From positions 1 through 64,000 of the forward strand of contig NZ_JACHHJ010000006.1 in assembly GCF_014207655.1 (NCBI RefSeq): a DNA stretch of 64,000 nt, written 5' to 3'. This DNA is from Geomicrobium halophilum (GTDB lineage Bacteria; Bacillota; Bacilli; Bacillales; Marinococcaceae). Positions within the stretch are counted from its first letter, which is position 1. Every line of letters starts with the position of its first letter. The notes beneath the pieces are model-generated. The model had not been told where the DNA came from. It was given only the letters and a program-made list of their open reading frames with translations, and did no database searches. The position numbers and the translations under genes are program-made. Shown here piece after piece: positions 54,046 through 63,159 of this stretch.

Positions 54046-55047
54046 TTAAAAATCCACCGCATGGAGAATGGCTGTTTGGATTTTTTCTGTGCTTGGCAAA
54101 TATTCTTGCTCTAAGGAATAAACGGGCACTGGAGTGTCGAATCCCGCTACACGCTGGATGGGTGCACGCAAGTATAGAAAAGAAGTGTCATTGATGAGCG
54201 AAATCACATCGTTACTGACACCCCCAGTAGCTGGTGCTTCATGGATGATCGCGGCTCGACCGGTTTTTTGTACTGAAGCGGCGATGGTTTCTTTATCAAG
54301 TGGATAAAGGGTGCGCAAATCGATGACTTCGCATGAAACATTTTTCTTTGCTTCTAACTTTTCAACGGCTTTCATCGTATCTATAACCATGGCTCCCCAT
54401 GTAAAGACGGAGATATCATCGCCTTCTTTGAGTACTGATGCTTTACCAATCTCGACGTTGTATTTACCATCTGGAACTTCGGTACGGCTGGAACGATAGC
54501 AGCGCATCGGCTCTAAAAAGAGAACGGGATCCGGATCATCGATGCTTGCGATCAGAAGTCCTTTCGCATCATAAGCGTTGGAAGGGACGACGACTTTAAT
54601 GCCTGGCATTTGCGTGAACAGTGCTTCTACACTATCGGAATGAATCTCAGGAGCGCGTACACCCGCACCATATGGAGCACGTACAACAAGTGGCACAGTG
54701 AAACGTCCCATTGAGCGTTGCCGTAACCTTGTTGCGTGGGTCATAAGCTGGTTGAACGCTGGATAAATAAAGCCAAGAAATTGCATTTCCGCAATCGGAC
54801 GGAAACCATTGACCGCAAGCCCGATGGAATTTCCAATAATCCCTGATTCGGAAATCGGTGTATCGATCACTCTATCCTCACCAAATTCTTCATATAATCC
54901 TTCGGTTGCGCGAAAGACGCCGCCGTTCACCCCGACATCTTCACCGAGGATCATCACGTCATCATGTTCTTTCAGCATTTCATGCATCGCATCCCGTACA
55001 CCTTGAATCATGGTCATTTTTTTGGTGTTAATGGCTGTAGTTGTCAT
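54046..55047 (-). CDS. 2-oxoacid dehydrogenase E1 beta subunit
   Basis: A 333-residue transketolase-like beta subunit. GEDVGVNGGVFRATEGL, PISESGIIGNSIGLAVNG, RAPYGAGVRAPEIHSDSVEA and ATGGVSNDV are the usual blocks of PDH/BCDH E1 beta, including the thiamine-contacting Glu in the first block. It overlaps the E1 alpha gene by 4 bases (ATGA). Together with alpha it decarboxylates a 2-oxoacid on thiamine diphosphate and passes the acyl group to lipoyl-E2. Substrate type (pyruvate, branched-chain, aromatic) cannot be read from it safely. Confidence 0.92.
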   Translation of the reverse strand: MTTTAINTKKMTMIQGVRDAMHEMLKEHDDVMILGEDVGVNGGVFRATEGLYEEFGEDRVIDTPISESGIIGNSIGLAVNGFRPIAEMQFLGFIYPAFNQLMTHATRLRQRSMGRFTVPLVVRAPYGAGVRAPEIHSDSVEALFTQMPGIKVVVPSNAYDAKGLLIASIDDPDPVLFLEPMRCYRSSRTEVPDGKYNVEIGKASVLKEGDDISVFTWGAMVIDTMKAVEKLEAKKNVSCEVIDLRTLYPLDKETIAASVQKTGRAAIIHEAPATGGVSNDVISLINDTSFLYLRAPIQRVAGFDTPVPVYSLEQEYLPSTEKIQTAILHAVDF

Positions 55048-56114
55048 TGAGTCGTCCTCCCTTGTACAGCAAGATGATTATTGACTTGCTCTTGAATGGT
55101 CCAGGTCGGCGTATCATAGACGTAATCAAACAGTTGGCTGAGATCGGGCTCGGGATAGGATTCCATTTCAGTCAGTGCAGTTTCGATCTCAAGGGTAATC
55201 TCTTCCTCAATTCTCGTAAGCCATTCTTCCTCCCATGCTTCTTGTGTTTTTAAGTAACGTTCGATGCGAAGAAGCGGATCTGTCGTTTCTCGGCGTGCTT
55301 CCGTTTCTTTTTGATCGCGGTATTTCGACGGATCATCAGCAGTGGTGTGGGCTCCGTACCGCCAGGTGACAGCTTCAATCAGGGTCGGTCCCTTCCCGTC
55401 TCTTGCACGGTCAACAGCTGATTGGGTTGCAAAATACACAGACAGTACATCATTTCCATCGATGCGCAAGCATTCAATGTCATAAGCGAGCCCTTTTTGC
55501 GCAATCGTTTTTGTTTTCATCTGTCGTTTCATCGGAACACTGATGGCATACCCATTATTTTGATTAAAAAAGACGGTCGGAGTATTGAAGACGCTTCCAA
55601 AATTAAGCGCTTCATGAAAATCTCCCTCAGAAGTCGCACCGTCACCAAAGTATACGAGAGAAATACGGTCCGATCCACGCTTTTTTTCCGCCCAAGCTGC
55701 CCCTGTCGCGTGCAATAGTTGAGAAGCAATCGGAATTCCTGGTGGGAAAATATTAACTCCTTCCGGTGCCACATTTCCTTCTGGGCGGCCACGCCAATTC
55801 AAAAGCAGGTTCCGCATGGAATGACCAAATGTCAAAGTTGCGGCATGATCACGGTAAGTCGGAAACATCCAGTCTCCTTCTTGGAGAGCGAGTGAGCTTC
55901 CAATTTGTGCAGCTTCCTGTCCTTCGTACGGGACATATGTGCCGATTCGTCCTTGTCTTTGCAAATGTACGCACTTTTTATCAAGCATACGAGCGCGTAA
56001 CATCTTATAATAAAAGGATTTAATCTCGTCTGTTGTTATATCTCCCATGGAACTGGAATCTACGATTTCTCCTTCTTCGTTTATGATTTGGTGCATGGGG
56101 AATTGTTCTAGCAT
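55044..56114 (-). CDS. 2-oxoacid dehydrogenase E1 alpha subunit
   Basis: A 356-residue thiamine-diphosphate-binding alpha subunit of PdhA/BkdA/AcoA type. The cofactor motif is GDGATSEGDFHEALNFG...FNQNNGYAIS, and the conserved YRDHAATL and RYGAHTTADDPSKYR (phosphorylation-loop region with the active-site His) are present. It is the first of the four complex genes, after the HisC-like aminotransferase gene with a 31-base gap. The genetic neighbourhood (aminotransferase before, TRAP importer divergent) suggests an oxoacid made from an amino acid rather than housekeeping pyruvate. Confidence 0.92.
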   Translation of the reverse strand: MLEQFPMHQIINEEGEIVDSSSMGDITTDEIKSFYYKMLRARMLDKKCVHLQRQGRIGTYVPYEGQEAAQIGSSLALQEGDWMFPTYRDHAATLTFGHSMRNLLLNWRGRPEGNVAPEGVNIFPPGIPIASQLLHATGAAWAEKKRGSDRISLVYFGDGATSEGDFHEALNFGSVFNTPTVFFNQNNGYAISVPMKRQMKTKTIAQKGLAYDIECLRIDGNDVLSVYFATQSAVDRARDGKGPTLIEAVTWRYGAHTTADDPSKYRDQKETEARRETTDPLLRIERYLKTQEAWEEEWLTRIEEEITLEIETALTEMESYPEPDLSQLFDYVYDTPTWTIQEQVNNHLAVQGRTTQ

Positions 56115-56145
56115 TGCGCATCACCTTTCTATTGTCGTTGTTTTC

Positions 56146-57243
56146 CTAGATACTTAGAATTTCTTCCAAAGCACTGATAAACAGCTGGTTTTCATCTGTT
56201 GTGCCGATCGTTACCCGTATCATCGTTGGATATCCCATCATGTGGCCCGGGCGTATAATGATGCCCCTTTTCAAAAGTTCGTCGTTGATGGTTTCAGCTG
56301 CCATGTTCGTATCAACCATAATGAAGTTTGTATGAGTAGAAAAATAGGAAAGGTCGAGTCTCTTAAATTCATTTTCTAAATATTGGCGTCCGGCATTGTT
56401 TTGTTCTTGGGTGGTCCGCATAAATTCATAATCATCTAAGCAGGCAAGAGCAGCGGCCTGGGCAAAACGGTTGACGTTAAAGGGATCCTTGCTTTTGAGC
56501 AGCTCTGAAACAATGGATGGGTGCATGATCCCGTAGCCTATCCGTAAAGATGCGAGTCCATAAATTTTTGAAAAGGTGCGGAGGGCGATTAAGTTTGGAT
56601 ATTCGTCTAAGTAATGAAGTGTGGCAAAATAATCGTCACTGCGAATATATTCATAATAGGCTTCGTCCACGATGACAAGGATGTGTGGCGGCACGTTTTT
56701 TATAAATTCCAAAAGTTCATGGGCTGAAATGATCGTTCCCGTAGGATTGTTGGGGTTGCAAACAAAAATCATTTTAGTGCTCTCGGTAATGGCATTGGTC
56801 ATTGCTTGCAGATCGTGGAGGCCCCCTTGTTTCATCGGTACTTCAATAGGGATCCCTCCATCGATGATGACATTCGTTTTGTACCGTGGAAAAGTAACGC
56901 TTGCCATGATGACTTCGTCATTTTCTTGTAAATAGGTTCGTGTCAGCATGCCAATGATCTCATCGGAGCCATTTCCGAAGATAAGTTGATTTTCGTTTAC
57001 ATCTAAACGATGGGCTAGTTTATGTTTAAGAACGGGCGCTGTAATCTCTGGATAATAATGGGTATCCTTGATTTCAGCAGTAATCGCTTTCTGGGCAAGC
57101 GGAGAAGCACCGTAGGGATTTTCGTTTGATGCCATCTTAATCACATGTGTGATGCCAAGCTCACGCTGCAGCTCTTCGATCGGTTTTCCGGGAGAGTACA
57201 TCGAGATTTCTTCCATTTGACTTCGCGGCGAGATGGTGTTCAT
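56146..57243 (-). CDS. HisC-like class I/II aminotransferase
   Basis: A 365-residue PLP aminotransferase of the histidinol-phosphate/aromatic amino acid type. MASNENPYGASPLAQ, CNPNNPTGTIIS, VDEAYYEYI and the PLP lysine in RTFSKIYGLASLRIGYG are all present, as is the C-terminal Arg in IRVTIGT. No histidine biosynthesis genes accompany it. Instead it leads the E1-E2-E3 genes, so it more likely converts an amino acid (aromatic or similar) to the 2-oxoacid that the complex uses. It is divergent from the dctPQM operon. Confidence 0.85.
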   Translation of the reverse strand: MNTISPRSQMEEISMYSPGKPIEELQRELGITHVIKMASNENPYGASPLAQKAITAEIKDTHYYPEITAPVLKHKLAHRLDVNENQLIFGNGSDEIIGMLTRTYLQENDEVIMASVTFPRYKTNVIIDGGIPIEVPMKQGGLHDLQAMTNAITESTKMIFVCNPNNPTGTIISAHELLEFIKNVPPHILVIVDEAYYEYIRSDDYFATLHYLDEYPNLIALRTFSKIYGLASLRIGYGIMHPSIVSELLKSKDPFNVNRFAQAAALACLDDYEFMRTTQEQNNAGRQYLENEFKRLDLSYFSTHTNFIMVDTNMAAETINDELLKRGIIIRPGHMMGYPTMIRVTIGTTDENQLFISALEEILSI

Positions 57244-57445
57244 GAGAAATCCTCCTGAATCATTTTGGATGTTTTAGTCAGCATACAATTAACTAAATTT
57301 TTAATCAAGTCTGTAAATTAAAGCTTAAAAGCTTTTATGTGATAAAGCATTCTTTATACGAAAAACCTATCATCCATAGATGAAGAAGGTATAAAGAGGA
57401 AGGGTAAATAGAGTATTAAACGAGGACGTTTACTGATACAATTAA

Positions 57446-57465
57446 TGAAAACGATTTCCTATAAT
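57446..57465 (+). promoter_or_regulatory. cre-like site and -10 box before dctP
   Basis: TGAAAACGATTTCC at 57446-57459 matches the cre consensus except for the last base, and a consensus -10 TATAAT follows directly at 57460-57465. No good -35 is seen at 17 bases, so the promoter may need activation. The 57244-57517 gap is shared with the divergent aminotransferase gene. Confidence 0.55.
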
Positions 57466-57466
57466 G

Positions 57467-57484
57467 ATATATAGGATCATATAT
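57467..57484. promoter_or_regulatory. Inverted-repeat operator before dctP
   Basis: ATATATA-GGAT-CATATAT is a 7-4-7 inverted repeat with one mismatch, sitting at the expected transcription start just after the -10 box. It has the same half-sites and spacing as the operator before the GntR gene at 18657-18674. Confidence 0.55.
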
Positions 57485-57517
57485 GATAAAGGATCAGTAA
57501 TAGGGAAGGGGACGTAA

Positions 57518-58552
57518 ATGATGAAAGTTCTTGTTCCGGTATTGTGTGTGTTGGTGTTGTTAGGTGCTTGTGATAGTGGGGAAAAGGCCTCCGGCACGAC
57601 GACTGAAGGAGAGCATACCGAGCTTATTTTTTCTCATTTTTTCCCCGCGAATCATATACAGGAAACGGAACTTGTCCAGGGCTTTATTGATGAGATAGAG
57701 GAAGCCACAGAGGGGAGGGTGACGTTTACATCTTATCCAGGTGGCCAGCTTGCAGATCCGGATGGGCATTATGAAGCAGCTGCCACGGGTGTTGCCGACG
57801 CTGGATTTAGTGTTCATAGTTATACCCCGGGTCAATTCCCGCTATCATCTGTGATGGAATTACCCTTTATGAGTGGGTCGGGGACAGAAGGATCGGAAAC
57901 GTTATGGGCGTTATATGAAGAGTTTCCAGAAGTACAGGATGAATACTCGGATACTGTTCCCTTATGGTTATCCACTTCAGAGCCGGGATATATTTTTACA
58001 GTTGATGAACCTGTTGAGAGTCCCGAAGATCTTCAGGGAATGATTATTCGTTCTCCTTCGCCAGAGGTCAACCAATGGCTGGAAATGATGGGAGCGACCC
58101 CGGTATCAATGCCGATGGGTGATACTTATCAGGCCTTGGAGCAAGGGGTAGTAGATGGCACTGTTGGCCCGCCCCATACGCTGGTCGATTATGGTTTGCA
58201 GGAACTTGTTGATTACGTAACCGTTGGCAACTTTTATATGACTACGTTTTTTGCTGTCATGAATCAAGAGGCCTGGGACTCGATTGGTGAACAGGATCAA
58301 GAAGCCATTGAAAAAATTACTGGAGAAAATACAGCAAATGTAGCCGGTACCATTATTGATGATCGTGCTGAGGAGGCTATGATCGCTGCTGAAGAAGCTG
58401 GAGCGGAAATGATTGAACTGGATGATGAACAACTCGATGAGTGGGAAGAGGAAGTGCAGCCGGTCATTGATAATTGGATTGAGCGTATGGAAGAAGAAGG
58501 ATTGCCTGGCGAAGAGGTTTACGATAGAGCTTTGGAATTAGGAGCTGAATAG
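57518..58552 (+). CDS. dctP: TRAP transporter solute-binding lipoprotein (DctP family)
   Basis: A 344-residue binding protein with a lipoprotein signal (LLGAC, Cys18 region). TELIFSHFFPANHIQETELVQGFIDEIEEATEGRVTF, IRSPSPEVNQWLEMMGATPVSMPMGDTYQALEQGVVDGT are typical of DctP proteins, and the last block includes the carboxylate-binding region. It should bind an organic acid outside the membrane. GGAAGGGGA precedes the ATG. First gene of dctPQM, with a cre-like site, a -10 box and a possible GntR operator upstream. Aromatic or 2-oxo acids are as likely as C4-dicarboxylates. Confidence 0.9.
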   Translation: MMKVLVPVLCVLVLLGACDSGEKASGTTTEGEHTELIFSHFFPANHIQETELVQGFIDEIEEATEGRVTFTSYPGGQLADPDGHYEAAATGVADAGFSVHSYTPGQFPLSSVMELPFMSGSGTEGSETLWALYEEFPEVQDEYSDTVPLWLSTSEPGYIFTVDEPVESPEDLQGMIIRSPSPEVNQWLEMMGATPVSMPMGDTYQALEQGVVDGTVGPPHTLVDYGLQELVDYVTVGNFYMTTFFAVMNQEAWDSIGEQDQEAIEKITGENTANVAGTIIDDRAEEAMIAAEEAGAEMIELDDEQLDEWEEEVQPVIDNWIERMEEEGLPGEEVYDRALELGAE

Positions 58553-58565
58553 GGGTAGATAGCTG

Positions 58566-59069
58566 ATGTGGAGATATATCACGAAAGCTGAAATAATTAT
58601 AACAAAAATTAGTAAATTCGCCCAAATAGGTGCGAGTGCTGCTTTGCTCTTTATCATGTTTCTGATTCCGCTCGATATCCTGTTGCGGCGTTTCTTCAAT
58701 CAATCGATCACAGGGGCGTATGAATTGGTTGAAATCGGCACAGCGTTCACCATTTTTTTCGCGTTAGCGATGACGAGCCATTATAAAGAGCATATTGCCA
58801 TCGGTTTTTTGGTTGATAAGTTATCTCATCGAACAAGGAATGCTGTCGAGGGGGTTGTCGATGTCGTTGTCTTCATTGTGGTGACCTTTGTAGGGATTCA
58901 ACTATTTGAGCACGCGATGAGGATCATGGATCGGTCAACAACTACGAATGATCTAGGTCTCCCCCTTTACCCTTTTATCATCATTGTTTCAATTTCTACA
59001 TTTATATTTGCGGCAAAAGTTCTTTGTAATGGGCTGAATCATTTTAGAGAGGTGGTGCAGAAATCATGA
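58566..59069 (+). CDS. dctQ: TRAP transporter small permease (DctQ family)
   Basis: A 167-residue protein with four hydrophobic helices and the DctQ block LRRFFNQSITGAYELVEIGTAFTIFFALA. It lies 13 bases after dctP and overlaps dctM by 4 bases (ATGA). It pairs with DctM in the membrane. Confidence 0.9.
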   Translation: MWRYITKAEIIITKISKFAQIGASAALLFIMFLIPLDILLRRFFNQSITGAYELVEIGTAFTIFFALAMTSHYKEHIAIGFLVDKLSHRTRNAVEGVVDVVVFIVVTFVGIQLFEHAMRIMDRSTTTNDLGLPLYPFIIIVSISTFIFAAKVLCNGLNHFREVVQKS

Positions 59070-60376
59070 GTCCAGAGTTTATCGGCCTATTGGGCATCGC
59101 TGTACTCCTCCTTCTTTTTTTATTGAAAGTCCCTGTGAGTATTGCCTTAATTATAGTAGGGGCGACAGGGTTTGGGTTTATTAGAGGGTTTGATGCTGCA
59201 TTTGTGCAAATGGGAAGCACTCCATTTAATACAGCAAGTGATTATTCATTAAGTGTCATCCCTCTTTTTATTTTGATGGGAATGTTTTTGTCTTACAGCG
59301 GGTTTGGGCAAGATTTGTATCAATCCGTCGACAAGTGGATTGGTCATCTCAAAGGTGGGATGGCAGTCACTACGGTGGGAACAAGTTCGATTTTTGCAGC
59401 GATTTCCGGTTCAGTTAATGCTACGACTGCAACGATCGCCAAAGTATCGCTCCCCGAGATGAAACGCTATAACTATAGCCCATCACTTTCAACAGCCTGT
59501 GTAGCAGCGGGAGGGACGTTAGGGCCGCTTATTCCTCCGAGTGTGATCTTGATTTTGTATGGAATTCTTACGATGGAGTCGATTGGTTCGCTCCTTATTG
59601 CCGGCATCATTCCGGGAATTGTGTTAATACTTGTTTTTTTGCTCACCATCTATATATGGATTGCAAAATATCCTGATGCAGCTCCTCCCACTGTTAAGTC
59701 GTCCTGGAGTGATCGTTTTCAATCGTTGAAAAGTGTATGGCCATTTGTACTGTTATTTATCGTCAGCATTGGCGGTATTTATTTCGGGATATTTACACCT
59801 ACTGAAGCCGGTGCGGTCGGTGCATTTGGTTCTTTTCTATTAGCTGTATTATCCGGGCGATTAAACGTGTCAACATTAGTAGGGGCCTTAAGTGACACTA
59901 CACGTTTATCCGCAATGATATTTTTAATTTTAATTGGTGCAGAGCTTTTTAGTCAGTTTTTATCGATTAGCCGTATTCCCACAGAGATTACGATGTTTGT
60001 TAATCAGCTTGATTGGTCACCGATGATGATTCTGATTGCTATCTTGCTCATCTATTTTCTGCTAGGTCTATTTTTAGAGGGGATCGCGATTCTTGTATTA
60101 ACGCTGCCTGTTGTGTATCCATTAATCACAGAGCTTGGATTTGATGGTATCTGGTTCGGTGTGATCATGGTGATGGTGATTAATATTGGTCTAATTACAC
60201 CGCCGCTTGGCATTAGCGTTTATATTATTAGTGGTGTCGTTAAGGACATTTCTATTGAGAAAATATTCAAGGCAGTTTTGCCTATGGTAGGAGCGATGAT
60301 CTTCTGTGTCATCTTGTTTATTCTATTTCCAGAAATCATTACGATTTTACCAAAGTTAATGATGGGGAGTGGATAG
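59066..60376 (+). CDS. dctM: TRAP transporter large permease (DctM family)
   Basis: A 436-residue, about 12-helix permease. TSSIFAAISGSVNATTATIAKVSLPEM and AAGGTLGPLIPPSVILILYGI are the diagnostic Na+-site hairpins of DctM, and GLFLEGIAILVLTLPVVYPL and INIGLITPPLGISVYI the second repeat. It is translationally coupled to dctQ and completes the importer. A strong bidirectional terminator follows at 60467. Confidence 0.93.
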   Translation: MSPEFIGLLGIAVLLLLFLLKVPVSIALIIVGATGFGFIRGFDAAFVQMGSTPFNTASDYSLSVIPLFILMGMFLSYSGFGQDLYQSVDKWIGHLKGGMAVTTVGTSSIFAAISGSVNATTATIAKVSLPEMKRYNYSPSLSTACVAAGGTLGPLIPPSVILILYGILTMESIGSLLIAGIIPGIVLILVFLLTIYIWIAKYPDAAPPTVKSSWSDRFQSLKSVWPFVLLFIVSIGGIYFGIFTPTEAGAVGAFGSFLLAVLSGRLNVSTLVGALSDTTRLSAMIFLILIGAELFSQFLSISRIPTEITMFVNQLDWSPMMILIAILLIYFLLGLFLEGIAILVLTLPVVYPLITELGFDGIWFGVIMVMVINIGLITPPLGISVYIISGVVKDISIEKIFKAVLPMVGAMIFCVILFILFPEIITILPKLMMGSG

Positions 60377-60431
60377 TATGAAAAAATACATGAGGGGAGT
60401 ACTGCGCTGAAATGTGGAAGCTTCCTGAGTG

Positions 60432-60460
60432 TTTTTTTTCCTCCTTTTTGAACAGGCATT
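60432..60460. repeat. Solo right end of the inverted-repeat element
   Basis: CCTCCTTTTTGAAC followed by a GCATT-like flank repeats the right terminus and flank of the element at 61917-62058. Only this end is present. Confidence 0.5.
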
Positions 60461-60466
60461 ATAAAG

Positions 60467-60508
60467 AAAAATCCGATGCGATGAAGGAACTCATCGCATC
60501 GGATTTTT
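60467..60508. terminator. Strong bidirectional terminator
   Basis: ATCCGATGCGATGA pairs perfectly with TCATCGCATCGGAT around AGGAAC, with an A-run on the left and TTTTTT on the right. It separates convergent dctM and the DJ-1-like gene. Confidence 0.95.
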
Positions 60509-60530
60509 TCTGTATATCCTTTTTACAAGG

Positions 60531-61205
60531 TTATTCTTTCAACGTTTTCACCAATTCACGTGCTACGCTAATCGATGATTGTGGATTTTGACCGGTGACG
60601 AGTTTTCCATCAGTTTGCGTATTGTCTGTCCAATCTTCGGCTGGGACAAATGAAGCGCCGAGTTCTCTAAGTTTCGATTCGAGTAGAAAAGGGACTTCAT
60701 GATCTAGCCCAACGCCTTTTTCTTCGGAATCTGTAAATGCCGTAATTGTTTTATCTTGTACAATCGGAGTCCCGTCGCTAAAGGATGCTCCAACAAAACC
60801 GGCTGGTCCGTGACAAACAGCGCCGATCGACTTGCCTTCTTCGGCGAAGTTACGTAGCAGCGAATGTAATTTCGAGTTCTCAGGGAAATCGAACATCGTT
60901 CCATGCCCGCCGGGTAAAAAGATAGCCGCAAAATCGTCTGCATTTACCGTATCGATAGACTCAGTATTTCTTAATAGGTCGGCAATTTCTTTCCAACCGG
61001 CTGGGATATTACCATCTTCTAAACTATTGTTATCGATACGAGACTCTCCACCTTTTGGACTGACAACTGTGATTTCGAAGCCATTCGCTCGCAGTTCTTC
61101 ATAAGGCTCCGCGAATTCTGATAGCCATATTCCAGCAAAATGGCCGTTGCTCATCTCCTGTCCATTGGTTACAACCATTAGAATTTTATTATTTTGGGTC
61201 AACAT
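60531..61205 (-). CDS. DJ-1/PfpI-family protein (Hsp31-like, class I glutamine amidotransferase fold)
   Basis: A 224-residue protein of the DJ-1/PfpI superfamily, Hsp31/YDR533C-like branch. The nucleophile elbow is GAVCHGPAG with Cys131 and the adjacent His132, and Glu30 in WLSEF is the conserved acidic partner. Relatives act as glyoxalase III, protein/nucleotide deglycases (debated) or chaperones under aldehyde stress. GGGGGG lies before the ATG. It appears monocistronic. Confidence 0.88.
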   Translation of the reverse strand: MLTQNNKILMVVTNGQEMSNGHFAGIWLSEFAEPYEELRANGFEITVVSPKGGESRIDNNSLEDGNIPAGWKEIADLLRNTESIDTVNADDFAAIFLPGGHGTMFDFPENSKLHSLLRNFAEEGKSIGAVCHGPAGFVGASFSDGTPIVQDKTITAFTDSEEKGVGLDHEVPFLLESKLRELGASFVPAEDWTDNTQTDGKLVTGQNPQSSISVARELVKTLKE

Positions 61206-61280
61206 TGATTCCCCCCATGATAATGATGATTATTCAATATAAAGAAATACCCGGAAGAGCCTAAGATTAAACATCAACGA

Positions 61281-61830
61281 TTGTTTAGGTATATTTTACC
61301 AAATGATGACGTGAGAATCGTCAATGTAACAATCATTGGCGTGATGGGAGTTTCCGTTGGTATAACCGAAGAAGAAATTGATTTATTGCAATCTAATGAT
61401 ATCCAACCCCTTGTGATCTGGAATCATACAACAGATATCACGGGCGACGACCACAGTCAAAACGAAGCAAATGAAGCGAATGGCAAGGGATCAAGGTGTT
61501 CCTGAAGGGTTGCATTATTCTTCTACGTTCATCATCCTAGGGTGTGATATTGGTGATCCTAGCGACGAACGATATGGGGCTTTCGAAGCTAGCTGCTGAA
61601 GAAAATAGCGGTTTACTGGATGAGATGTATGTCTGGACCGCATATCAAATGGAGGAATCACGAGCGAACAAAATACTCCTGCTTACGAATCTAATGATCC
61701 GGGAGGATCCTTGCTTGCTGGCTGGCAATGCGGGATCGAAGCCGAAACATGTCATATTGATACGAATCTCTTTGAGGAAGATTTGCTAAACGTACTTTGG
61801 TCGTATAAAAATTCCTCGCAACCTATATAG
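61281..61830 (+). pseudogene. Decayed protein-coding gene, family not recognised
   Basis: Protein-like segments are spread over three frames: DVRIVNVTIIGVMGVSVGITEEEI with DIQPLVIWNHTTDITGDD (61281-61505), LHYSSTFIILGCDIGDPSDERYGAFEAS (about 61510-61601), a middle frame with DEMYVWTAYQMEESRANKI (about 61544-61789), and SNDPGGSLLAGWQCGIEAE to the stop at 61828-61830. Several stops and shifts interrupt it. I cannot name the family. Confidence 0.4.
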
Positions 61831-61916
61831 GAACATGATAAGGGTGTACTCTTAGGAATATCTCACTCCTACAATCCCTCCCATCTTTTCAGTGATATGA
61901 TAAAATGATAGAGGAT

Positions 61917-62058
61917 GTTCAAAAAGTCCGGGAAAAATAGCGGTCGTATTTCTTCGTCGACTTGCTTCTGCGCGCTTCACGTATGAAAACCATACGCTCC
62001 GGTGCTCGCAGCTGCGTCTTCTCGAACTACTCGGCTCTTTTTGTCCTCCTTTTTGAAC
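61917..62058. repeat. Small inverted-repeat (MITE-like) element, 142 bp
   Basis: GTTCAAAAAG at 61917-61926 and CTTTTTGAAC at 62049-62058 are perfect 10-bp terminal inverted repeats. The interior carries a small hairpin, GTATG-AAAAC-CATAC at 61981-61995, and no gene. The element ends 49 bases before the hydroxyacid dehydrogenase start, and a solo copy of its right end lies at 60432. Confidence 0.7.
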
Positions 62059-62106
62059 ACGCATTGATAGAGGTTTATGGTATTTTTTAAAAAAGGAGTG
62101 ACCTCA

Positions 62107-63069
62107 TTGCCCAGTAAAGTCTATGTAACGCGTAAACTCCCCGAGGAAATTGAGACTCGTTTAGCTGAGCATTTCGAGGTGAGATCTTGGGATCATGAAG
62201 ATCAGCCAGTACCGCGCGAAAAACTGCTTGAAGAAATCAAGGACGTTGATGGTATTTTTTGTATGATTACAGAAAATATTGATGCAGAGGTTCTGGATGC
62301 AGGCAAAGACTTGAAAGTTGTAGCAAACATGGCGGTGGGGCATAATAACATTGATGTTGAAGCAGCCAACTCAAGGGGTATTACGGTGACGAATACACCT
62401 GATGTATTGACAGAAACGACGGCTGACCTCACATTTGCCCTTTTAATGGCTGCCGCAAGACGTTTGGTGGAGACCTCGGATATTCTTCACAGAGGTGAAT
62501 GGGGCGCTTGGTCTCCAATGCAATTTACGGGTCAAGATGTTTCACGTGCAACCATTGGCATTATCGGCCTCGGAAGAATTGGCGAGACAGTCGTGAAACG
62601 TGCCCAAGGTTTTGATATGAATGTGCTCTATTATAGCCGAACACGAAAGCGGGAGAAAGAGACGGAGCTTGGAATTACGTATAGGGATTTAGAGACCTTA
62701 CTACAAGATGCTGATTTCGTAGTTTTACTCCTTCCATATCATTCCGAAAGTCATCACTTGATCGGGCAGCGAGAACTTGCTTTAATGAAGAGGAGTGCGG
62801 TCTTGATTAACTCCTCCCGAGGTGGCATTGTTGATGAAGACGCTCTTTATGAAGCACTTGTGAATGAAGAGATTTGGGCCGCCGGCCTGGATGTATTTGA
62901 ACAAGAACCTGTCCCTGTGGATCACCCGTTGTTGACGTTATCCAATGTGACAACATTGCCACATATTGGAAGTGCCAGTGTGGAAACAAGGCTAGCCATG
63001 GCTCATTTAGTGACTGATAATTTAATTCATGTATTAGATGGAAAAGAAGCCTTGACCCCAGTGTATTAG
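62107..63069 (+). CDS. D-2-hydroxyacid dehydrogenase (glyoxylate/hydroxypyruvate reductase type)
   Basis: A 320-residue NAD(P)H-dependent dehydrogenase. The start is taken as TTG 62107 (MPSKVYVTRKLPEEIE), 8 bases after AAAGGAG; the ATG at 62077 would place that site inside the gene. The Rossmann motif is GIIGLGRIGETVVKRAQGF. The catalytic Arg is in INSSRGGIVDEDAL, Glu in DVFEQEPVP, and His in LPHIGSA. Members reduce glyoxylate or hydroxypyruvate to glycolate or D-glycerate. It lies just before prs, with a weak hairpin at about 63106-63121 between them. Confidence 0.9.
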   Translation: MPSKVYVTRKLPEEIETRLAEHFEVRSWDHEDQPVPREKLLEEIKDVDGIFCMITENIDAEVLDAGKDLKVVANMAVGHNNIDVEAANSRGITVTNTPDVLTETTADLTFALLMAAARRLVETSDILHRGEWGAWSPMQFTGQDVSRATIGIIGLGRIGETVVKRAQGFDMNVLYYSRTRKREKETELGITYRDLETLLQDADFVVLLLPYHSESHHLIGQRELALMKRSAVLINSSRGGIVDEDALYEALVNEEIWAAGLDVFEQEPVPVDHPLLTLSNVTTLPHIGSASVETRLAMAHLVTDNLIHVLDGKEALTPVY

Positions 63070-63159
63070 GAAGTTGGCTGAAGTTGCCTCCGAATAGGAG
63101 ATGAAGCAGGGGGGATCCCTGTTTGTGAATAAATTTAGATGAAAGTTTGGAGAGAAACG

